Source of the DNA: Oscillospiraceae bacterium
Lineage (GTDB): Bacteria; Bacillota; Clostridia; Oscillospirales; Oscillospiraceae
Direction of reading: 5' to 3'
Length of the DNA stretch: 64,000 bases
Assembly (NCBI GenBank): GCA_902779945.1
Contig: CACZDN010000005.1
Span: 124,001-188,000 of the forward strand
A program made the translations under genes and the position numbers. Under the pieces are notes generated by a model. It did no database searches. It was not told where the DNA came from and worked only from the letters and a program-made list of their open reading frames with translations. Shown in pieces: positions 40,212 to 48,995 of the stretch (within the stretch, counting starts at the first letter, position 1; each line of letters starts with the position of its first letter).

Positions 40212-40993
40212 AAATAAAGGTTTTTGCCAGCGGTTCCGGCGGCAACTGTCTGCTGCTGTCCGACAGGGATACGCACATCCTCATCGACGCCGGAATCTCT
40301 ACGCGCAGGCTGCAGCAGTCGCTGCGCGCGGCGGGCCTGGATATACGGGATATCGGCGGAGTGCTCATCACGCATGAGCACTCCGATCATGTTTCCGGGC
40401 TCAAAACGCTCCTGCGCAAGGCCGGGCTGCCGGTCTACGCCCCGCATACCGTGGCGGCGAGGCTCTGCGGCTTCCTGCCGGAGGCGGCGGATTTCGTGCG
40501 CGTGATCCGGACGGGGGAGGCGTTTTCCCTCGGCGGCCTCCGTGTCCGCGCCTTCCATACCCCGCACGACACGGACGAGAGCGTCGGCTACCGCGTGGAG
40601 GGCAGAGGCATCTTCGCCCTTGCGACCGATATGGGCCATGTGACGGACGAGGTGCTCGAGGGACTCAGCGGCGCGGACGCGGTTCTCATCGAATCCAACC
40701 ACGACCTCGACATGCTGTGCAACGGCCCGTACCCCGTCCGCCTCAAGCGCCGCATCCTCTCTGAGCGCGGCCATCTCTCAAACGCCGACTGCGCGCGTCT
40801 GGCCGAAGAGCTTGTGCGAAAGGGGACAAGGACCGTGATCCTCGGCCATCTGAGCCGTGAGAACAACCGCCCGGAGCTTGCGCTGCGGGAGACGGAGAGC
40901 CTGATCGGAGCGGGGACGGCGCGCCTTCTCTGTGCTCCGGTCTTCGGCTGCCTTGAAATCGACACGGAGGAGGACGCCGTATGCTCGCGGTAA
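40208..40993 (+). CDS. MBL-fold metallo-hydrolase, YycJ/WalJ-like
   Basis: A 261-residue metallo-beta-lactamase-fold protein. Motifs: ASGSGGNCLLLSD, the metal site THEHSDHVSGL (about 55-65), FHTPHDTDESVGY, TDMGHVT and ILGHLSRENN. The closest known group is WalJ/YycJ, implicated in coordinating DNA metabolism or cell division in Firmicutes. It overlaps murA (4 bases) and rlmH (13 bases), the usual neighbour pair for this family. Confidence 0.9.
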   Translation: MKIKVFASGSGGNCLLLSDRDTHILIDAGISTRRLQQSLRAAGLDIRDIGGVLITHEHSDHVSGLKTLLRKAGLPVYAPHTVAARLCGFLPEAADFVRVIRTGEAFSLGGLRVRAFHTPHDTDESVGYRVEGRGIFALATDMGHVTDEVLEGLSGADAVLIESNHDLDMLCNGPYPVRLKRRILSERGHLSNADCARLAEELVRKGTRTVILGHLSRENNRPELALRETESLIGAGTARLLCAPVFGCLEIDTEEDAVCSR

Positions 40994-41463
40994 AGCTGAT
41001 CTGCGTCGGAAAAATGCGGGAAAAATTCTACACCGAAGCCTTCGCGGAGTACGCAAAGCGCCTGCAGAGCTACTGCCGGCTCGAGCTTGTCGAGCTTCCG
41101 GAGCAGCGTCTCGGGGACAGACCCTCGCAGCGGGAAATCGAGGTCGCGCTCGAGCGGGAGGGGCAGGAGATCCTGAAAAACGTTCCCCCGGATGCTTACC
41201 TCGCCGCCCTCTGTGTGGAGGGCGGACAGATGCCGAGCGAGGGGATTGCGGAGCTCATCGCAGCGCGGGAGAACTCCGGAAAGCCGCGGCTCTGCTTCGT
41301 GATCGGCGGCTCCTTCGGGCTGAGCCCTTCGGTCAAGGCCCGCGCGGACCTGCGTCTGAGCATGTCGAAAATGACCTTTCCGCATCATCTGGCGCGCGTC
41401 ATGCTGATCGAGCAGCTCTACCGCGGCTTCAAGATCAACGAGGGCTCGCGCTATCACAAGTAG
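40981..41463 (+). CDS. rlmH: 23S rRNA pseudouridine-1915 N3-methyltransferase
   Basis: A 160-residue SPOUT methyltransferase. The N-terminal half is MLAVKLICVGKMREKFYTEAF; the knot carries CVEGGQMPSEGIAELI, FVIGGSFGLSPSV and SMSKMTFPHHLARVMLIEQLYRGFKI, ending in the universal HK. It methylates helix 69 of 23S rRNA in assembled 70S ribosomes. It ends the murA operon and overlaps the MBL gene by 13 bases. Confidence 0.96.
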   Translation: MLAVKLICVGKMREKFYTEAFAEYAKRLQSYCRLELVELPEQRLGDRPSQREIEVALEREGQEILKNVPPDAYLAALCVEGGQMPSEGIAELIAARENSGKPRLCFVIGGSFGLSPSVKARADLRLSMSKMTFPHHLARVMLIEQLYRGFKINEGSRYHK

Positions 41464-41466
41464 TTC

Positions 41467-41495
41467 TTGAAACAAAGCGAAATCAATGTTATACT
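41467..41495 (+). promoter_or_regulatory. Sigma-A promoter of the Sel1-repeat gene
   Basis: TTGAAA at 41467-41472, 17-base spacer, TATACT at 41490-41495, and GGAAGGGAA just before the start codon. Confidence 0.75.
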
Positions 41496-41524
41496 GAGAT
41501 AAAATAAAAAGGAAGGGAACCACA

Positions 41525-43057
41525 ATGAAAAGAATGCTGTCTCTGATGATCACTCTGTGCATGGTTCTGCTCATTCTGCCGCTTCAAACAGCGGCGGCGG
41601 AGGCCCCGGAAGATGCGGCAAAGGAAGCAGCGGATGCGGCCGAGCGTTTCGAACAGGCGCTGGCCTTGTTTAACGGGGAAAATTATGAAGCCGCCTTCCC
41701 GATGTTCGAGGAAATGGCGGAACAGGGTATTCCGGAAGCAATAACAATGCTGGGGTATCTATATGAAATGGGCCTCGGAACAGAGCAGAATGAGGAAGAA
41801 ATGCTGAAATACTACCGTATGGCTGCCGAGCTCGGGGAACCCATGGCGATCTTCAATCTCGGATGCTGCTATCGGGATGGACTGGGCGTTGAGCAGAATG
41901 ATGAAGAAATGATCAGGCTTTTCGAGCGCGCCGCTGACATGGGAAACGCCAATGCGCAGTACAATCTCGGCTATTGCGATCATATGGGAGATGGCGTGGA
42001 TCAGGATTATGATAAGGCCTTTGCGCTCTTTCAGCAGGCAGCGGATCAGGGCTTCCCGAATGCCATGTTCGCGCTTGGTGATTATTACTTCCTGGGAAAC
42101 AGCGTGAAACAGGACACGGATACCGCGGTGGAATGGTACCGAAAGGCGTTGGCGGTCGGGTATGTACCGGATGAGACAGATTTCGAGCATCTGAAAACCT
42201 GTGCCGACAACGGGAATCCGGAGGCGCAGAACGAGCTTGGGAAATGCTATCGCATGGGTATCGGTGCTGTACAGGATGATAAAGAGGCGAACAGGTATTT
42301 CCGCATGGCCGCGGATCAGGGCTTTGCAAAAAGTCAGTATAACCTTGGAAACAGCTATCTTTATGGCCTCGGCGTGGAACAGGACTCTGAAAAGGCGGTA
42401 GAATACCTTCAGCTTGCCGCGGAGCAGGGACTGTTCCAGGCCCAGGGTATGCTCGGCTACATGTATGAAAACGGATTCGGTGTGGAAGCAGACCCCGAAA
42501 AGGCTGTAGAATACTATCAGGCCGCCGCAGACCAGGGAGACGCGTACGCGCAGAACAACCTCGGAAACTGTTATTTTTACGGTCGGGGTGTGGAGAAGGA
42601 TATCGAAAAAGGCGTTCAGTATTATCAGCTTGCCGCGGAGCAGGGCGAACCGGCTGCTTTGAACAGCCTGGGCTGCTGCTATTGTGACGGCGTGGGTGTC
42701 GAACAGGATTACGAGAAAGCGCTGCAGTACTTCCAGGCGGCTGCGGAGCAGGGAAATGCCGATGCCATTTACAATATCGGGTATGGCTATTATCACGGCG
42801 AAGGTGTGGAAGCGGACTGTGACACGGCGATGGAATACTTCAAGACAGCCGCCGAAATGGGTCACTCGTATGCCATGTTCCTGATCGGTGAAAGCTATTA
42901 TGAGGGGAAGGGATCAGAAAAAGATCCGGATCAGGCAGCCGAGTGGTACCTGAAAGCCCTCCGTGCCGGTTATGTGCCCGATGAACAGGATCAGAAGCAT
43001 CTTTCCGATCTGTTCGCCGAGCTGTACAACCTGAAACTGGATTTCAGCGCCGCCTGA
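41525..43057 (+). CDS. Secreted Sel1-repeat (TPR-like) protein
   Basis: A 510-residue protein with a signal peptide (residues 1-25, ending QTAAAE) and about 11 Sel1-like repeats of 36 residues, e.g. AQYNLGYCDHMGDGVDQDYDKA and AQNNLGNCYFYGRGVEKDIEKG. There is no membrane anchor, so it is secreted or trapped in the wall. Sel1 repeats make a curved alpha-solenoid for protein-protein binding. The codon use is visibly less GC-rich than in neighbouring genes, though not as far as the AT-rich genes at 35.3 and 50.8 kb. A stand-alone gene with its own promoter; the partner is unknown. Confidence 0.9.
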   Translation: MKRMLSLMITLCMVLLILPLQTAAAEAPEDAAKEAADAAERFEQALALFNGENYEAAFPMFEEMAEQGIPEAITMLGYLYEMGLGTEQNEEEMLKYYRMAAELGEPMAIFNLGCCYRDGLGVEQNDEEMIRLFERAADMGNANAQYNLGYCDHMGDGVDQDYDKAFALFQQAADQGFPNAMFALGDYYFLGNSVKQDTDTAVEWYRKALAVGYVPDETDFEHLKTCADNGNPEAQNELGKCYRMGIGAVQDDKEANRYFRMAADQGFAKSQYNLGNSYLYGLGVEQDSEKAVEYLQLAAEQGLFQAQGMLGYMYENGFGVEADPEKAVEYYQAAADQGDAYAQNNLGNCYFYGRGVEKDIEKGVQYYQLAAEQGEPAALNSLGCCYCDGVGVEQDYEKALQYFQAAAEQGNADAIYNIGYGYYHGEGVEADCDTAMEYFKTAAEMGHSYAMFLIGESYYEGKGSEKDPDQAAEWYLKALRAGYVPDEQDQKHLSDLFAELYNLKLDFSAA

Positions 43058-43114
43058 TAAGCTGACCGGCATCTGCCATAGAATGTAGAAGTTTCTTTTC
43101 ATGAGGTGTGTATT

Positions 43115-43432
43115 ATGCTTGACATCGGCGAATGGAGCCGTGCGCTCCGGGGCGAGCTGTACGAGCGCTGGCCCAAGGATGAAAACGGAGAACCGGAGGA
43201 GCCCGTGCGCCTCGGCACGGCGATGAATCTCAACCTGTTTGACGAGCTGACGGTCAACATGCTTGAGGCCTGCGGTATCCCGTGCCTGCGCGTCGATCCC
43301 GGCGACGGGAGCTTCGGCAGGCTGATCTTCGGAATGAGCGGGCAGGGGACCGATATTTACGTCCCCAAAAGCATGGCGGAGGACGCTGCCGCCCTCTGCA
43401 CCTATCAGGGCGAATATGAACCGGAAGTCTGA
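43115..43432 (+). CDS. Small hypothetical protein, DUF2007-like
   Basis: 105 residues. The C-terminal half (LNLFDELTVNMLEACGIPCLRV ... YVPKSMAEDAAALC) resembles the small DUF2007 putative signal-transducing domain, which also ends in an LYVP.....A motif; similarity is only suggestive. No signal peptide or membrane helix. ATG at 43115 follows GAGGTG. It lies 55 bases upstream of the phosphoglucomutase gene. Confidence 0.65.
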   Translation: MLDIGEWSRALRGELYERWPKDENGEPEEPVRLGTAMNLNLFDELTVNMLEACGIPCLRVDPGDGSFGRLIFGMSGQGTDIYVPKSMAEDAAALCTYQGEYEPEV

Positions 43433-43487
43433 CCGGAAGGTCTTTTGATAGGTAATCTGCGAATAATAAAAGAAAGGAAGTACCACC

Positions 43488-45218
43488 ATGCCCAGAACCT
43501 ACAAGGAAGAGTACCAGCACTGGCTCGACAGCCCCTCCCTCAGCGAGGAGGAATGGGCGGAGCTCAACGCGATCAAGGACGATGAGAAGGAGATCGAAAA
43601 CCGCTTCTTCGCCCCTCTTGAATTCGGCACCGCGGGCTTGCGCGGCACGATGAAGCTCGGCCTGCACCACATGAATATCCACGTCATCCGCCACGCGACC
43701 CAGGCCTTTGCGAACGTCATCGCGGCTGAGGGCGAGGAGGCCAGGCGCAAGGGCATCGTCATTGCCCACGACTGCCGCCTCAACGGCGTGGAGTATGCCA
43801 GAGAGGCCGCCTGCGTCATGGCCGCCAACGGCATCCGCGTCCGCCTGTTCGACGCGCTGCGCCCCACGCCTGAGCTGAGCTTCGGCGTCCTCTACTACGG
43901 CGCGACCGCCGGCCTCAACATCACGGCCAGCCACAACCCCAAGGAGTACAACGGCTACAAGGTCTACTGGTCCGACGGGGCTCAGCTCCCCCCGCAGAAG
44001 GCCGACGCCATCTCCAGACAGATGGAGGCCATCGACATCTTCACCGGCTTCAAGACCTGCGACTATGACAAGGCCGTGGCCGACGGCATGATCCAGATCA
44101 TCGGCGCGGAGACAGACGAGGCCTTCCTCGCCCGCGTCATGGACCAGGCCATCGACAAGGAGCTGGTCAAATCCGTCGCGGACGACTTCAAGATCGTCTA
44201 CACCCCGTTCCACGGCTGCGGCTACAAGCTTGTACCCGAGGCCCTCAAGCGCCTCGGCATCAAGTACCTCTACCCTGTGCCCGAGCAGATGGTCATCGAC
44301 GGCAACTTCCCCACGGTCGTGAGCCCGAACCCCGAAAACCCCGAGGGCTTCTACCTCGCGGTGGATCTTGCCAAGAAGGTCGGCAGCGACCTCATCATCG
44401 GCACCGACCCGGACTCTGACCGCATCGGCACCATGGTCCGCACCGGCGACAGCTACACCACCATCACCGGCAACCAGATGGGCGTGCTGCTTACGGACTA
44501 CATCATCCGCGCGCGCAAGGCCACCGGCACCATGCCGGAAAACCCCGGCGTGCTGACCTCCATCGTCTCCACCAGCATGGTCCGCGCCGTCTGCGAGGCA
44601 AACGGCGTCCACTTTGAGGACACCTTCACCGGCTTCAAGTTCATGGCCGAGCGCATCGCCGCCTGGGAGGCCGCCAAGAGCTACAACTACATTTTCGCCT
44701 TCGAGGAGAGCTACGGCTACATGATGGGCGACTACGTCCGCGACAAGGACGCCGTCACCGCCTCCATGATGGTCGCCGAGATGGCCGCCTTCTACCACAA
44801 GCAGGGCATGACCCTCATGGACGCCATCAACGCCCTCTACGAGAAGTACGGCTGGTTCCGCGAGAAGACCCTCAACCTCGTCATGCCCGGCCTCGACGGC
44901 CTGCAGAAGATGAAGGCGCTGATGGCCGAGCTGCGCAGCAATCCCCCGAAGGAGATCGGCGGCCAGGAGGTCATCCGCACCCGCGACTACGCCGACGGCA
45001 GCATCTATGTCGCCGGCCTCGGCAAGGTCGGCACCACGCCCTTCTTCGGCTCCAACGTCCTCTACTTTGAGCTGGCGGACGGCAGCAGCTTCATCGTCAG
45101 ACCCTCCGGCACCGAGCCGAAGATCAAGGTCTATCTCCTCGTGCGCGGCGAGAGCGGCGAGCAGTGCGCCGAGCGCATCGAGAAGTACAGCGAGTTTGCC
45201 GAAACCCTCAGGAGATGA
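43488..45218 (+). CDS. Phospho-sugar mutase (phosphoglucomutase/phosphomannomutase)
   Basis: A 576-residue alpha-phosphohexomutase of the PgcA length class. FGTAGLRGTM at the N-terminus, the phosphoserine loop TASHNPKEYNGYKVYW (about 147-162), the metal loop GTDPDSDRIGTMV, FEESYGYMMGDYVRDKDAV and the C-terminal RPSGTEPKIKVYL are all present. It interconverts glucose-1-P and glucose-6-P (or mannose), feeding glycogen synthesis with glgA elsewhere in the window. The ATG follows AAAGGAAG. Its stop overlaps the chromate transporter start by four bases. Confidence 0.95.
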   Translation: MPRTYKEEYQHWLDSPSLSEEEWAELNAIKDDEKEIENRFFAPLEFGTAGLRGTMKLGLHHMNIHVIRHATQAFANVIAAEGEEARRKGIVIAHDCRLNGVEYAREAACVMAANGIRVRLFDALRPTPELSFGVLYYGATAGLNITASHNPKEYNGYKVYWSDGAQLPPQKADAISRQMEAIDIFTGFKTCDYDKAVADGMIQIIGAETDEAFLARVMDQAIDKELVKSVADDFKIVYTPFHGCGYKLVPEALKRLGIKYLYPVPEQMVIDGNFPTVVSPNPENPEGFYLAVDLAKKVGSDLIIGTDPDSDRIGTMVRTGDSYTTITGNQMGVLLTDYIIRARKATGTMPENPGVLTSIVSTSMVRAVCEANGVHFEDTFTGFKFMAERIAAWEAAKSYNYIFAFEESYGYMMGDYVRDKDAVTASMMVAEMAAFYHKQGMTLMDAINALYEKYGWFREKTLNLVMPGLDGLQKMKALMAELRSNPPKEIGGQEVIRTRDYADGSIYVAGLGKVGTTPFFGSNVLYFELADGSSFIVRPSGTEPKIKVYLLVRGESGEQCAERIEKYSEFAETLRR

Positions 45219-45757
45219 AAAAGCTCTGGCAGCTCTTCGCTGCCTTCGCCCGTGTCGGGATCATGACCTTCGGCGGCGGCTACGCCATGATCCCGATCCT
45301 CGAGCGCGAGATCGTGGACAGGCACGGCTGGGCCACCGAGGAGGAGCTGATGGACTATTACGCCGTCGGCCAGTGTACGCCGGGCGTCATCGCCGTCAAC
45401 ACCGCGACGTTTATCGGCTATAAGGTCGCCGGAAAGCTCGGCGGCGTGATCGCGACCCTTGGCGTCGTGTTTCCGTCGGTGGTCATCATCACGCTCATCG
45501 CCGGCATCCTCACGAGCTTTTCGGAGGTACCCGCGGTCAAGAGCGCCTTTGCCGGCATCCGCGTCTGCGTCTGCGTGCTGATCGTCAATGCCGTGCTCAA
45601 GCTCTGGAGGAAGGCGGTCGTGGACAAGGCCACGCTTGTCCTCTTCCTGCTGGTCTTCCTGCTCAGCGTGTTTTTCAGCGTCTCGCCCGTCATCCTCGTG
45701 ATCGTGTGCGCTGCCGCAGGTATTGCGCTGACAAGAATGGGGGTGCGGGGCAAATGA
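45215..45757 (+). CDS. Chromate transporter, first half-protein
   Basis: A 180-residue membrane protein with the CHR signature FGGGYAMIPILEREIV near the start and GQCTPGVIAVNTATFIGY. Short CHR proteins occur in adjacent pairs that together make the transporter for chromate (or, physiologically, sulfate-like anions). The start ATG follows GGAG and overlaps the phosphoglucomutase stop (ATGA), with a second CHR gene right behind. Confidence 0.93.
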   Translation: MKKLWQLFAAFARVGIMTFGGGYAMIPILEREIVDRHGWATEEELMDYYAVGQCTPGVIAVNTATFIGYKVAGKLGGVIATLGVVFPSVVIITLIAGILTSFSEVPAVKSAFAGIRVCVCVLIVNAVLKLWRKAVVDKATLVLFLLVFLLSVFFSVSPVILVIVCAAAGIALTRMGVRGK

Positions 45758-46329
45758 TCCTTCTGCGCCTGTTCTTCGAGTTTTTCAAGGCCGGCCTCTT
45801 TGCGGTCGGCGGCGGCATGGCGACGCTGCCGTTTCTCTATGACATTTCCGCCCGCACGGGCTGGTTTACGCACGCGATGCTCGCGGACATGGTGGCCGTG
45901 TCGGAGTCGACACCCGGCCCCATCGGCGTCAACATGGCGACCTATGTGGGCTACGTGACTGCCGGCATCCCCGGCGCAGTCGTCGCGACGCTGGGCCTCG
46001 TGACGCCGAGTGTCATCATCATCCTCCTCATCGCGCGTGCGCTCACGGCCTTTCGCGCAAATCCCCTGGTGGACGCCGGTTTTTACGGCCTGCGCCCCTG
46101 CTCCATCGGCCTGATCGCGGCGGCCTGCGTGCTGGTGATCAGGATCGCCCTGTTCAACATCCCGCTCTATCAGGAGAGCGGACGGCTCCCTGACCTCTTC
46201 AACCTCAAGGCCATCGCCCTTGCGGCGGTGCTGCTTGTCTGCACACGCTGCGTGAAAAAGCTCAAGGGCCTGCACCCGGTCTTCTTCATCCTCGCCTCGG
46301 CGGTGGTCGGCGTCGTGTTCCGGTTTTAG
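45754..46329 (+). CDS. Chromate transporter, second half-protein
   Basis: 191 residues; again FAVGGGMATLPFLYDI and ESTPGPIGVNMATYVGY, matching the paired CHR family. ATGA overlap with the first half. Together they form one short-chain chromate transporter. The energy source and natural substrate are not evident. Confidence 0.93.
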   Translation: MILLRLFFEFFKAGLFAVGGGMATLPFLYDISARTGWFTHAMLADMVAVSESTPGPIGVNMATYVGYVTAGIPGAVVATLGLVTPSVIIILLIARALTAFRANPLVDAGFYGLRPCSIGLIAAACVLVIRIALFNIPLYQESGRLPDLFNLKAIALAAVLLVCTRCVKKLKGLHPVFFILASAVVGVVFRF

Positions 46330-46330
46330 C

Positions 46331-46468
46331 GTAGGGGGTCGATCCTCAGATCGACCCGAAGCCTCACCGTATCGGAGACGTGCGTATCAGGCGGCGACGC
46401 TTGCGCATCAAGGGATAATTGTACCGGATCACAGGTTTGCGGGCCGATCAGGGGATCGGCCCCTACGG
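46331..46468. repeat. Family-E GTCGATCC/GATCGAC repeat pair
   Basis: GTAGGGGGTCGATCCTCAGATC... (46331-46358) and its inverted partner GGGCCGATCAGGGGATCGGCCCCTAC (46441-46468). The same unit recurs at 50501, 50602, 51873 and 59588. It lies between the convergent chromate and YlbJ-like genes. Confidence 0.8.
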
Positions 46469-46484
46469 GCGGTATACAGCGCCG

Positions 46485-47453
46485 TCAAAACAGCAACAGC
46501 CCAAGCATATAGGCCAGCAAGGCCGCAATACCCGCGCTCAGAAGGCGCCCTGTCATGTGCAGGGCGCCTTTGATTTGGCTCCCCGCAAGCACGCCAAGCG
46601 TCTGAAAGCACACAGAAAGCCCACCCCAGCCCACAAGAAACGCCGCGAGGGCGAGCGTCTCTGGCCCCGCACGCAGGCCCTGCAGCGCGGCGGTCCCGCT
46701 GCCGAGCTCAAAGAGCCCGGTGAGCATGGCCCGGACAAAACGCACGTCAAAGCCGAAGCGCCCCGCGAGCAGCGCGCAGAGCTTTGTCAGCATACCGCCG
46801 CCGTCCAGGACCGCAAGCAGCACGCTGAAACACAGCACAAAGCCGCAGACCTGCAGGATCGCCGGCACCGCCTGCCGCACCGCCGTAACCAGGGCGAGCG
46901 CGGGATCGGCGGTATCGAGCTGGAGGGGCTGTATTTCCCCGCAGGGCCTTCTCCCGCGAAACAGGAGCCCCGTGAAAAACGCCGCGAGGGCGTGCACGGC
47001 GTATAAAAGAAGCCCCAGCTTCACCGAGCCGAACACCCCGACGCCGACTGCCCCCACAATGAAGGCGGGGCCGGAGTTGTTGCAGAAGGCGAGCAGGCGC
47101 TCCGCCTCAGCCCGGGAGACGGCGCCGCTGCGCGCCATGTCGGCGATATACGCGGCCCCCGTGGGGTAGCCGCCCAGAAGCCCGATGAGAAACGCGGACG
47201 CGCCCGCACCGCTGACGCCGAAGAACCGGGCTGCCGCCGGGGCGCAGAGATACCCCAGAAGCCCCGGCAGGCCGAGCTGGTTCAGATAGCCCGACAGCAC
47301 AAAAAACGGGAACAGCGACGGGATCAGCAGTCCGGCACAGACCCGCAGCGCCTCCCGGCAGGCGCCTGCCGCCGCGGCGGCGTTCATGAAAAGCGCGGCA
47401 AGCAGCGCAAGCCCCGCGAGAAGCGGCAGCCGGTTTCGTTTCAAATCCCTCAT
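46485..47453 (-). CDS. YlbJ-like sporulation membrane protein
   Basis: 322 residues, eight or so membrane helices. The motifs FPFFVLSGYL, LLGGYPTGAAYIADM and FCNNSGPAFIVGAVG are those of the YlbJ/SpoVV type of nucleoside-recognition domain proteins; YlbJ is involved in moving dipicolinate in Bacillus spores. I cannot assign this copy to YlbJ rather than a paralogue. The ATG at 47453 follows AAGGAGGTG; GTG six bases earlier is possible. It is divergent from yqfC and supports an endospore-forming organism. Confidence 0.85.
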   Translation of the reverse strand: MRDLKRNRLPLLAGLALLAALFMNAAAAAGACREALRVCAGLLIPSLFPFFVLSGYLNQLGLPGLLGYLCAPAAARFFGVSGAGASAFLIGLLGGYPTGAAYIADMARSGAVSRAEAERLLAFCNNSGPAFIVGAVGVGVFGSVKLGLLLYAVHALAAFFTGLLFRGRRPCGEIQPLQLDTADPALALVTAVRQAVPAILQVCGFVLCFSVLLAVLDGGGMLTKLCALLAGRFGFDVRFVRAMLTGLFELGSGTAALQGLRAGPETLALAAFLVGWGGLSVCFQTLGVLAGSQIKGALHMTGRLLSAGIAALLAYMLGLLLF

Positions 47454-47534
47454 GCACACACCTCCTTGTCCCTCATCAAGCTATGCCGCGCCGCATAGAG
47501 ATAGTATGGAAATTCAAAAAGCGAGGTGCTGCGT

Positions 47535-47807
47535 TTGAAAGCTGTGAGAGAGCTGCCCCTGGAGCTTGTCGAACGCCTGGAGCTGCCGGAGGAGCTCGTG
47601 CCCGGGAGGGGGCGGCTGACGCTGGACGGCGGCAGGCAGGCGCTGATCGAGGGCCAGCGGGGCATCCTGGAATACACGCCGGAGCGCATCGTGGTGAGCT
47701 TCGGGCGCGAAAAGCTCATGCTCGCGGGGGACAGCCTGCGTCTTCGGGCCATGAACGCGGGCGAGCTTCTGATCGCGGGCCGTATACGCGAAGCGGAGTG
47801 GGGGTGA
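47535..47807 (+). CDS. yqfC: Sporulation protein YqfC
   Basis: A 90-residue YabP/YqfC-family protein: strands typified by RLTLDGGRQALIEGQRGILEYTPERIVV. YqfC is made under mother-cell control and acts with YqfD. The start is a TTG at 47535 after GAGGTG; a GTG nine bases earlier is also possible. GTGA overlap with yqfD. Confidence 0.88.
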   Translation: MKAVRELPLELVERLELPEELVPGRGRLTLDGGRQALIEGQRGILEYTPERIVVSFGREKLMLAGDSLRLRAMNAGELLIAGRIREAEWG

Positions 47808-48976
47808 GGACGGTGCGGATCAGCGACCGCCTGCGCGGTACCGTTTGGGTCGAAATCTTCGGAGCCTACCCGACCGCGCTTTTGAACGCCGCGGCGGGCG
47901 AGGGAGTCGAGCTCTGGGACGCCCGGAGCCTGGACGCCAACACCCTCCGACTGCGCAGCTTTGAGAACCGGCTCCCGGCGCTGGAAGAGATCGCCCGCCG
48001 CGGCGGCTGCGAGCTGCGGGTTTTGGAGCGCGCCGGCGGCGCCGCGGAGCGACGCCTTCTTCTGCGCAGACCGGGTCTCCTGATCGGTCTTGCCGTCGCG
48101 GCAGCGCTGCTGACTGTCTCCACGCTCTTCGTGTGGGACGTGGACGTGCGCGGAACGGAGAGCCTGAGCCGCGCGCAGGTCCTGCGCGCGCTGGAGGACA
48201 GCGGCTTCGGCGTCGGCAGCTTCTGGCCCGGCGTGAACACGGACATACTCGCCAGCGAGGTGATGCTGCGTCTGCCGGAGATCGCGTGGATGACGGTCAA
48301 CGTGAGCGGCTCGCGAGCCGTGACCGCCGTGGTCGAGCGCGCGGAGAAGCCGGAAATGTACGGGGAGCAGGATACGGTGGATCTTGTTGCCTCCCGTGGC
48401 GGCCTGATCCGGCACATGAACGTGCTGGAGGGAGCCCCCGCCGCAGCGGAGGGGCAGCTCGTGACAGAGGGGCAGCTCCTGGTCAGCGGCGACCTCGAGA
48501 GCCTGACCGGGGAGCGGCGGCGCGTCAGAGCGCGCGGCAGCATTATGGCCGATACCTGGTACGAGCTCAACGCAGTCCGCCCCGCCGAGGAGGAGATGAA
48601 GACCCCGTCCGGCCTGCCGCACAGCCGCTTTGCGCTGGTGTTCGGAAAAAGACGTGTGAATTTGTATATTGGTAGTGGAAAAACTATTGACGGATGTGAT
48701 AAAATCATTTCGGAATATACCCTCGGCCTGGACGGACTTTTTTCGACGCCTGTCCGCCTCGTGCGGGAGCGCTTTGTCCCCTATAAGACCGGGAGCGGGA
48801 GCGACTGGTCACCGCAGACCGCGGCGCGCAGGCTCTACGCCCTGCTCGGGGACAGGATCGAGGGACAGATCCTCTCCTGCCGCTTTACCGACGGGGAGAG
48901 CGGGGGACTGCGCGTGCTCACGCTGCGCGCCCACTGTACAGAGAACATCGCCCGGACGAGAGAGAGAAGCGGCTGA
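47804..48976 (+). CDS. yqfD: Sporulation protein YqfD
   Basis: A 390-residue protein with a cytoplasmic N-terminal domain, one membrane helix (about 90-112; LLIGLAVAAALLTVSTLFVWDV) and an exported domain. It aligns with YqfD of Bacillus and Clostridia by organisation and by the membrane-proximal WDVDVRGTE segment. GTG at 47804 overlaps the yqfC stop; GTG at 47813 is an alternative. It precedes phoH by 19 bases, the standard Firmicutes order, so it is cotranscribed with the ribosome-repair genes. Confidence 0.92.
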   Translation: MRTVRISDRLRGTVWVEIFGAYPTALLNAAAGEGVELWDARSLDANTLRLRSFENRLPALEEIARRGGCELRVLERAGGAAERRLLLRRPGLLIGLAVAAALLTVSTLFVWDVDVRGTESLSRAQVLRALEDSGFGVGSFWPGVNTDILASEVMLRLPEIAWMTVNVSGSRAVTAVVERAEKPEMYGEQDTVDLVASRGGLIRHMNVLEGAPAAAEGQLVTEGQLLVSGDLESLTGERRRVRARGSIMADTWYELNAVRPAEEEMKTPSGLPHSRFALVFGKRRVNLYIGSGKTIDGCDKIISEYTLGLDGLFSTPVRLVRERFVPYKTGSGSDWSPQTAARRLYALLGDRIEGQILSCRFTDGESGGLRVLTLRAHCTENIARTRERSG

Positions 48977-48995
48977 GGCGGCGAAAGGATTGCAC

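Noticed and set aside
47483-47803. Open frame extending yqfD upstream
   Set aside because: It runs through yqfC in another frame; the GTG starts after the yqfC stop fit the family.
48669-48995. Extension of phoH upstream
   Set aside because: It overlaps yqfD out of frame; the ATG at 48996 has the correct N-terminus.
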